Source: Mycobacteriaceae bacterium (lineage in GTDB: Bacteria; Actinomycetota; Actinomycetes; Mycobacteriales; Mycobacteriaceae). Taken from it: a DNA stretch of 10,412 bases. The stretch spans positions 1 to 10,412 of the forward strand of contig JABFVX010000329.1 in NCBI GenBank assembly GCA_013362555.1, read 5' to 3'. Made by a program: the position numbers and the translations under genes. The notes below the pieces were generated by a model. It worked only from the letters and a program-made list of their open reading frames with translations. It did not search any database and was not told the origin of the DNA. Each line of letters opens with the position of its first letter. Position 1 is the first letter of the stretch. Below are positions 6,034 through 10,412 of the stretch, one piece after another.

Positions 6034-7401
6034 GTGTCTACGGCAACCGAGGTAACTACACGCCCAGCCGAGGCAACCGGCGGATCGCCTGTTCCCCCGT
6101 TGCTCGGCGACGCCGTGCTGGCCACGGTCGCCTTGCTCGGCGCGCTGGTGACTGCGTACATCGTGAACTGGGGTGTCGAGCACAACCCTGTCGAGTTCAT
6201 GGACCTGTCGGTGTACCGCCTCGGCGTCCAGGCCTGGCTGCACGGCCAAGACATGTACGGCACGCTCCCGCCGACCGTCGCGGGCAACCGGCTGCCCTTC
6301 ATCTACCCGCCGTTCGCCGCGATCCCGTTCGTGCCGATGACGTGGGTGTCGTGGACGATGACCTGGTGGATCTCCACCGCCATTTCGGTGGCCGCGTTGG
6401 CGCTGGTGATCTGGCTGACCGCGCGCCGGGTGTGGCCGACCTACGGCTGGCGCGCCGCCACGCTGGCGACGTCCATCCTGCTGCCCGCCTCGCTGGTGCT
6501 GCAGCCGGTGACCGACACCCTCTGGTTCGGTCAGGTCAACATGCTGCTGATGGCGCTGGTCGCGGCTGATCTGCTGGTGGAGAAGCCGCGCTGGCCGCGC
6601 GGCGTGCTCATCGGCATCGCCGCCGCGGTGAAGCTCACTCCCGCAGGCTTCGTGCTGGTGTTCCTGCTGCGCAAGGACTACCGCTCCACCCGGAACACGG
6701 TTCTCGCGGCTGTCGCCGCCACCCTGCTCGGTTTCGCGGCCAACTGGTCCGGCTCGACCCGGTTCTGGTTCGGCGACACCGGCCTCGGCCGGGCCGCCCA
6801 GGCGATGTCGGCCAACAACCAGACCGTGCGGGCCGCGCTGGAGCGGATGAACCTGCCGACGCTGCTGCAGGACGGGCTGTGGCTGGGCCTGGCGGCCCTG
6901 GTCTTCGGAATGGTCGTAGTCGCGATCCGGCGGGCCTACCGGGCGCAGGCACCGGACGCGCTGCCGCTGGCGATGGTCCTCACCGCCGCCCTGATCCTGA
7001 CCGCTTCGCCGACCGCGTGGGGCCACCACTGGGTGTACGTGGTGCCCGCGCTCGGGGTGCTGATCGGCCGCGGCATGAAGTCCTTCGGCTGGGCGCTCGC
7101 CGCCGCCGTGGTGGCGCTGGTGTTCTGGGTTCGTCCGTTCGCGCCGCCGCCCCGCACTCCGGTGTTCTGGTGGCGGCTGTTCGATTCGCCGCCGCAGCTG
7201 CCGACCGAGGACCACCGGATGCACTGGGCCCTCGCGGAGCACCTCTATGCCAACCCCTACGTGCTGGTGACGCTCACGCTGCTGGCACTGTTGGTCTTCG
7301 GCCACCGGACCGCGAAAAACGCCGTCCAGGATGACCCGTCAGTTGCGCCTAACGCACGTCGCGGGTCACTGTGGAGGATCGCGGAGCGAATTCGAGGGTG
7401 A
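6034..7401 (+). CDS. GT87-family (DUF2029) polyprenol-phosphomannose-type membrane mannosyltransferase
   Basis: A polytopic membrane protein of 455 residues, probably with ten or more helices. It resembles PimE, the alpha-1,2-mannosyltransferase of phosphatidylinositol mannoside synthesis that uses polyprenol-phosphate-mannose on the outer membrane face. PimE-like signatures appear in order: EFMDLSVY with Asp57 in the first outer loop (the position of the essential Asp of PimE), LPFIYPPFAAIPF, FGQVNMLLMALVAADLL, AAVKLTPAGF, ANNQTVRAAL, and SPTAWGHHWVYVVP. The acceptor could be PIM, lipomannan, arabinomannan or another glycolipid, and this cannot be decided. GTG 6034 is chosen because the first helix begins about 30 residues later; GTG 6004 is in frame and possible. 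The last 25 or so residues, ending GSLWRIAERIRG, are encoded by a family hairpin and the right copy of the inverted repeat. They overlap the convergent gene by 53 bases, so they are probably an acquired tail. Confidence 0.85.
   Translation: MSTATEVTTRPAEATGGSPVPPLLGDAVLATVALLGALVTAYIVNWGVEHNPVEFMDLSVYRLGVQAWLHGQDMYGTLPPTVAGNRLPFIYPPFAAIPFVPMTWVSWTMTWWISTAISVAALALVIWLTARRVWPTYGWRAATLATSILLPASLVLQPVTDTLWFGQVNMLLMALVAADLLVEKPRWPRGVLIGIAAAVKLTPAGFVLVFLLRKDYRSTRNTVLAAVAATLLGFAANWSGSTRFWFGDTGLGRAAQAMSANNQTVRAALERMNLPTLLQDGLWLGLAALVFGMVVVAIRRAYRAQAPDALPLAMVLTAALILTASPTAWGHHWVYVVPALGVLIGRGMKSFGWALAAAVVALVFWVRPFAPPPRTPVFWWRLFDSPPQLPTEDHRMHWALAEHLYANPYVLVTLTLLALLVFGHRTAKNAVQDDPSVAPNARRGSLWRIAERIRG
7325..7375. 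repeat. Imperfect family hairpin (member 3) embedded in two overlapping gene ends
   Basis: Outer arms (TCCAGGATGACCCGT and its near complement) and a TTGCG/CGCA neck pair around loop CCTAA, with several mismatches at 7329, 7331, 7340 and 7342-7343. The stop codon of the MprF-like gene (7349-7351, TAG on the minus strand) is exactly in the loop. The mannosyltransferase reads straight through. The position between convergent genes suggests a decayed bidirectional terminator. Confidence 0.65.
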
Positions 7402-8749
7402 GGCACGCCAGCGCGACCGGAATCAGGTAGCGCAAGCGCAGCAGCACGACGCGCTCACCGTCGAGGGCGTGGAACTTGCGCAGGAAGCGGTACAGCGACT
7501 CCAGCTTGATCAGCGGATCGAGCAGGTGCACCAGCCGATAGCCCACGTGCCCCGCGACGCTGCGCTCCTTGTCTGCGAACAGGTCGGGGAATGCCGCGAA
7601 CGCCAGCGAGATCCGTTGCACTCCATGGTCTCTGGCGTAGTCGACCAGGTCGACGATCATGCGCTCGTCCAGGCCGTTCGGGGCGTCGCGGCGACGCCAC
7701 GGCACGTCCAGGCTCAGCTCGGCGCCCGCGTTCGCGCGGCCATAGCGCTGGAAACCCGCCACCCGACCGTCGGCGTCGCGCGCGAGGACCACCAGCATGC
7801 CCGGGATCTCCCCGTCCAGCAGATGATCCAGGATCATCGAGAATCCCCTGGTCTGCCTGCCGGTGTTCCATTCGTCGACGATGGCGTACAGCTCTGCGCG
7901 CAGCGGCTCGGACAGCGCCGACTCCTCGACGACTTCGGTGGTCACCCCGAAGTTCTTGGTGCGGCTGACCGCTTGGCGCAGATTGCGGAATTTCCGCCCG
8001 ACCATGGCGAACGTCGGCACGTCCAGCACGACGTCGCGCCCGATCGGGATCGCCCGCAGCGGCGTGGCGACCTTCGTGTTCCACACCGCGGCCGTGGCCG
8101 CGCCCGCGCCGAGCACCGCAACCCGCCAACCCCGCTGCCTGGCGAACTCGACGAAGTCCTCGATCAGCGCGCCGAATTCGGCGCGCTCGCCGATCGGGTC
8201 CCCGGAAACCACCGCGATGCCGAGCCGGGAGCGGTACGCGATTGCCGCGGTGCCTGCCGCGTTGAAGAAGTAGGACTTGGCCGAGTGCATCGCGAACGGC
8301 GCAAGCGGATCAGCCGCGGTGCGGTCGATCAGCGCGGCGACCCGGCGGTGCAGCTCCGGCTGCGGCTCGCTGCCCTGCGGCAGCACCAGCACGAGCCCGC
8401 TCGCCGCCACCAGCGCGAACCCGGTGCCGGGCCGGTCCGCTCGGTAGGCCACGTCCCCGACGGCCAACACCAGCATGGCCGCACCCAGGTGCGGCAGGAA
8501 GATCGGCCGGTTCAAGTGCATCCCGCGCGCCACGAACAGCGCAGCGAGAGCCACCGCCAGCAGCCAGGACCGGTCCAGCCCGGCCCGGGCCGCCCGCTCG
8601 GCCGTGTAGATCAGGACCAAGCTGATCGCCACCAGGCCCACCATGAACCACGCCCGCGCACCGGGCGCGGGCGACACCGACACTTGCCGGTAGCCTGCCA
8701 GGCTCGACGCCCGGCCTGTCACGCCTCCGAAGGACTGCCTCCCCGACAT
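7349..8749 (-). CDS. Membrane protein with MprF-like C-terminal (DUF2156, phosphatidylglycerol lysyltransferase C-terminal type) domain
   Basis: A 466-residue protein. ATG 8749 is preceded by a purine-rich GAGAGGAAGGGG, a good ribosome site. Residues about 25-125 hold four hydrophobic segments (such as WFMVGLVAISLVLIY and LLAVALAALFVARGM). The remainder matches the cytosolic acyltransferase-like domain that in MprF/LPG synthase moves an aminoacyl group from tRNA to phosphatidylglycerol: FFNAAGTAAIAYRSRLGIAVVSGDPIG, RKFRNLRQAVSR, and GFSMILDHLLDGEIPGMLVV are typical blocks. It lacks the large eight-helix flippase region of full MprF. Whether it aminoacylates lipids, and with which amino acid, is unknown. 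The final residues (LEFAPRSSTVTRDVR) are encoded in the hairpin/inverted-repeat zone. It lies 70 bases after tatB in the same direction and may share its transcript. Confidence 0.82.
   Translation of the reverse strand: MSGRQSFGGVTGRASSLAGYRQVSVSPAPGARAWFMVGLVAISLVLIYTAERAARAGLDRSWLLAVALAALFVARGMHLNRPIFLPHLGAAMLVLAVGDVAYRADRPGTGFALVAASGLVLVLPQGSEPQPELHRRVAALIDRTAADPLAPFAMHSAKSYFFNAAGTAAIAYRSRLGIAVVSGDPIGERAEFGALIEDFVEFARQRGWRVAVLGAGAATAAVWNTKVATPLRAIPIGRDVVLDVPTFAMVGRKFRNLRQAVSRTKNFGVTTEVVEESALSEPLRAELYAIVDEWNTGRQTRGFSMILDHLLDGEIPGMLVVLARDADGRVAGFQRYGRANAGAELSLDVPWRRRDAPNGLDERMIVDLVDYARDHGVQRISLAFAAFPDLFADKERSVAGHVGYRLVHLLDPLIKLESLYRFLRKFHALDGERVVLLRLRYLIPVALACLTLEFAPRSSTVTRDVR
7355..7409 (-). 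repeat. Right copy of the 55-base inverted repeat flanking the GT87 gene
   Basis: This is the reverse complement of 5689-5743 with two transition differences. It is made of the last sense codons of the MprF-like gene (CLTLEFAPRSST and onward) plus one arm of the hairpin at 7325-7375. It lies in inverted orientation at the other end of the mannosyltransferase gene, with 1611 bases between the copies. Confidence 0.9.
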
Positions 8750-8819
8750 GCCGGCCCCTTCCTCTCGATCCCCACCGCGCGGACCCCCGCCCGCACGTCC
8801 CCCGCCTCTCGCTCGCGCC

Positions 8820-9206
8820 TCAGGTGGCGTCGAGGTCGATCGGCGGCCGCTCACCGTTGGGCAACGGTGTGGACAACCCGTCCGGCGTGGGCTTGTATTC
8901 CCCGCGGTGTGGTTGGTCGAGGTCAGTGAACAGCGAATCGTCGCCGTCGAGCAGGTGCTTGGTGATGACCGAGCGCGGCGACATCCCGCGCATCCGCTGC
9001 AGATCGGCCAGGGGCTTGCGCAGATCGTCGAACTCCGGGCCGATCTCCTTGCGCAACTGCGACGAGGCGCCGCTGGCGAACTCACGGACCCGGCGCAACG
9101 CGTCGAAGGTCCACTTGATGGCGCCCGGCAGCCGTTCCGGCCCCAGGATCACCAGCGCCGCGACAAGCAAGACCATCGTCTCGCCCCAGCCGATGTTCGG
9201 GATCAC
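8820..9206 (-). CDS. tatB: Sec-independent (twin-arginine) translocase component TatB
   Basis: TatB, with TatC, recognises twin-arginine signal peptides and docks folded proteins for export. The 128-residue product starts at GTG 9206, giving V-I-P-NIGWGE at the N-terminus, which aligns with MFANIGWGE recalled from the mycobacterial protein. A short membrane helix (residues about 8-21) is followed by the invariant hinge GPERLPG at 22-28 and an amphipathic helix (IKWTFDALRRVREF). A long polar tail contains IGPEFDDLRKPL and TKHLLDGDDSLFTD, blocks also present in mycobacterial TatB. Length is normal for the group. The frame is open to 9263, but the extra residues precede the conserved start and come from the leader. 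It follows htrA in the same direction, as in M. tuberculosis, but a strong hairpin separates the two. Confidence 0.93.
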   Translation of the reverse strand: MIPNIGWGETMVLLVAALVILGPERLPGAIKWTFDALRRVREFASGASSQLRKEIGPEFDDLRKPLADLQRMRGMSPRSVITKHLLDGDDSLFTDLDQPHRGEYKPTPDGLSTPLPNGERPPIDLDAT

Positions 9207-9212
9207 CAGTCC

Positions 9213-9218
9213 AGAGTA
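9213..9218 (-). promoter_or_regulatory. -10 element TACTCT for a probably leaderless tatB transcript
   Basis: On the minus strand TACTCT lies six bases before GTG 9206, the same spacing as the TACGAT/ATG arrangement of mrp. No good Shine-Dalgarno site is present before the GTG. This gives tatB its own promoter downstream of the hairpin at 9263-9313. Confidence 0.5.
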
Positions 9219-9262
9219 AACGCCATCCCGAGAAAGGCACGATGACGGCCGCTGCCAGAGCA

Positions 9263-9313
9263 TCCAAAATGACCCGTGACGTGCGTTGAGCGCACGTCAC
9301 GGGTCATTCTGGA
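9263..9313. terminator. Family hairpin (member 4) between htrA and tatB, probable htrA terminator
   Basis: Arms 9263-9285 and 9291-9313 pair with one mismatch (9267/9309) and loop TTGAG. The core (AATGACCCGTGACGTGCG) is identical to the hairpin at 4499-4555. It begins 12 bases after the htrA stop codon. Because it separates two co-directional genes it should reduce or stop read-through from htrA into tatB. Confidence 0.78.
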
Positions 9314-9325
9314 CGGATTGCTGAC

Positions 9326-10412
9326 TCAGTCCGAGCCGAGGGTGACGGGAACGTCGACGATGCGGCCGTCGCGGATCAGCTGGATGCTGACGCTTTGGCC
9401 GATGGCGAGGGCCTGCACCGCGACCGTCAGTTCGGACGCGCTCGTGACCGGGCGGTCGCCGACCTTGAGAATGATGTCGCGCTCTACGATGCCCGCTCTG
9501 GCGGCCGGGCTGTTCGCCGCGACGTTCTGCACCTCCGCGCCGGTGCGGACGTCGTTGGTGACCGTAGTGGTCTGCTTGGCGCTGATGCCGAGCTCCGGGT
9601 GATGCACGCGGCCGTCGCGGATGAGGCCCTGGGCGATCTGCGCCATCGTGTCCACCGGGATGGCGAACCCGAGGCCGACCGAGCCGCCGCTCTCGGTGCG
9701 GATCGCGGAGTTGATGCCGATGATGCGGCCGCGGAAGTCGACCATCGGGCCGCCGGAGTTGCCCGGGTTGATCGAGGCGTCGGTCTGCACCGCGTCGATT
9801 ACCGCGTCGGTGTCACTGCCCTCGCCTTTCAGCGGGACCGCCCGGTGCAGGGCGCTGACGATGCCGGAGGTGACGGTTTTGCTCAGGCCCAGCGGCGAGC
9901 CGACGGCCAGCACGTCCTGCCCGACCCTGACGTCGTCGGACCGGCCGAGCTGTGCCACCGTGAGGTTCTTGACGTTGTCGACCTTCAACACCGCCAGGTC
10001 GGTCTTCGTGTCGCGGCCGACGATGCGGGCGGGCGCGCGGTGGCCGTCGGAGAAGGTGATGAGGATCTTGCCCTGGCCGGACGTGTCATTGGCGACCAGC
10101 GAGATCACGTGGTTGTTGGTGATGATGTAGCCCTTGCCGTCGATCACCGCGCCCGAGCCGGTGTCGGCCTGCTCCCCCGCGCTCGCCTGGATCGACACCA
10201 CCGAGGGCATGATCGCGTCGACCACCTTGGAGATGGCGCCGTCCACCCGCTCCGGCGACCCAGACTGGGCCAGCGTGACCTTCTTCGACGTCAGCGACCC
10301 GGTGGTGTCGCCGAGCAGGGTGCCGACGAGCGCGCCGAGCAGGCCGATCAGCAGTGCGACCCCGCCGAGGGCGGCCAGCGCCTTCGGCCGCACCCGGGAG
10401 CCGAAGAGCACC
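9326..10412 (-). CDS. htrA: HtrA/DegP-type membrane-anchored serine protease with PDZ domain (5' end beyond window)
   Basis: The visible 362 codons begin inside the gene with a basic stretch and one transmembrane helix (ALAALGGVALLIGLLGALVG). A periplasmic trypsin-like domain follows, holding the full triad: His in ITNNHV (codon at 10109-10111), Asp in TKTDLAVL (9998-10000) and Ser in NPGNSGGPM (9755-9757). A C-terminal PDZ domain (from about PELGISA; GIVERDIILKVGDRPV) ends at the TGA at 9326. In the family, such proteases degrade misfolded envelope proteins; in M. tuberculosis htrA lies next to sigE and rseA and upstream of tatB. The frame is open at the right edge, and its first window codon is an internal GTG, so the usual cytosolic N-terminal extension should lie outside. 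All catalytic residues look intact. Confidence 0.93.
   Translation of the reverse strand, partial: VLFGSRVRPKALAALGGVALLIGLLGALVGTLLGDTTGSLTSKKVTLAQSGSPERVDGAISKVVDAIMPSVVSIQASAGEQADTGSGAVIDGKGYIITNNHVISLVANDTSGQGKILITFSDGHRAPARIVGRDTKTDLAVLKVDNVKNLTVAQLGRSDDVRVGQDVLAVGSPLGLSKTVTSGIVSALHRAVPLKGEGSDTDAVIDAVQTDASINPGNSGGPMVDFRGRIIGINSAIRTESGGSVGLGFAIPVDTMAQIAQGLIRDGRVHHPELGISAKQTTTVTNDVRTGAEVQNVAANSPAARAGIVERDIILKVGDRPVTSASELTVAVQALAIGQSVSIQLIRDGRIVDVPVTLGSD

Noticed and set aside
6019..7305. 428-codon minus-strand frame opposite the mannosyltransferase
   Set aside because: Hydrophilic, repetitive composition and no motif. The plus strand encodes a clear GT87 protein.
7331..8929. 532-codon plus-strand frame opposite the MprF-like gene
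   Set aside because: Low-complexity Arg/Gln/His product with no domain, and the opposite strand has coherent membrane and enzyme blocks and a good ribosome site.
2247..9313. CRISPR array or insertion sequence made of the repeated palindromes
   Set aside because: The copies are far apart, lie at gene ends, lack regular spacers, and no transposase or cas gene is present.

Overview
The window looks like chromosomal DNA from a high-GC actinobacterium of the Mycobacteriales, most likely Nocardia or a close relative. The reasons are the very high G+C at third positions, GTG starts, leaderless-type promoters, and gene content that matches, from memory, the sigE-htrA-tatB ... mrp-Rv1230c ... Rv1234-lpqY-sugABC neighbourhood of Mycobacterium tuberculosis, inverted here. 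No transposase, integrase, CRISPR array, tRNA or rRNA is visible. It is a core cell-envelope locus, not an obvious accessory island.

Layout. At the left edge on the minus strand are the first 101 codons of a trehalose-binding lipoprotein (lpqY). Upstream of it, in the same direction, is a small two-helix membrane protein of the general-stress/Rv1234 type. A 232-base divergent intergenic region with a GTAAC direct repeat leads to two tandem plus-strand secreted MltB-like lytic transglycosylases (1184-2236 and 2433-3260). The Mrp/ApbC-type P-loop ATPase follows (3360-4496). Convergent to mrp is a class V PLP-dependent enzyme (4558-5604, minus). A 429-base non-coding gap full of repeat fragments precedes a GT87-family polyprenol-phosphomannose-type mannosyltransferase (6034-7401, plus). 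Convergent to that, with overlapping 3' ends, is a membrane protein with an MprF-like C-terminal domain (7349-8749, minus). Upstream of it are tatB (8820-9206, minus) and the 3' part of htrA (9326 to the window edge, minus).

The genes share a theme of envelope construction and protein or lipid export: trehalose recycling, peptidoglycan cleavage, lipoglycan mannosylation, lipid aminoacylation-like chemistry, Tat secretion and periplasmic quality control. Mrp and the PLP enzyme are metabolic or housekeeping genes.

The most unusual feature is DNA architecture, not a new protein. Four related long hairpins of about 50-59 bp, with compensatory base changes between copies, sit at or within a few bases of stop codons. 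A fifth, half-degraded copy lies at 5795-5819. A 55-bp inverted repeat (53/55 identical) brackets the mannosyltransferase gene. One copy is the coding end of the MprF-like gene plus one hairpin arm. The hairpins probably act as (often bidirectional) transcription terminators, and the inverted repeat is a trace of, or substrate for, local inversion or duplication.
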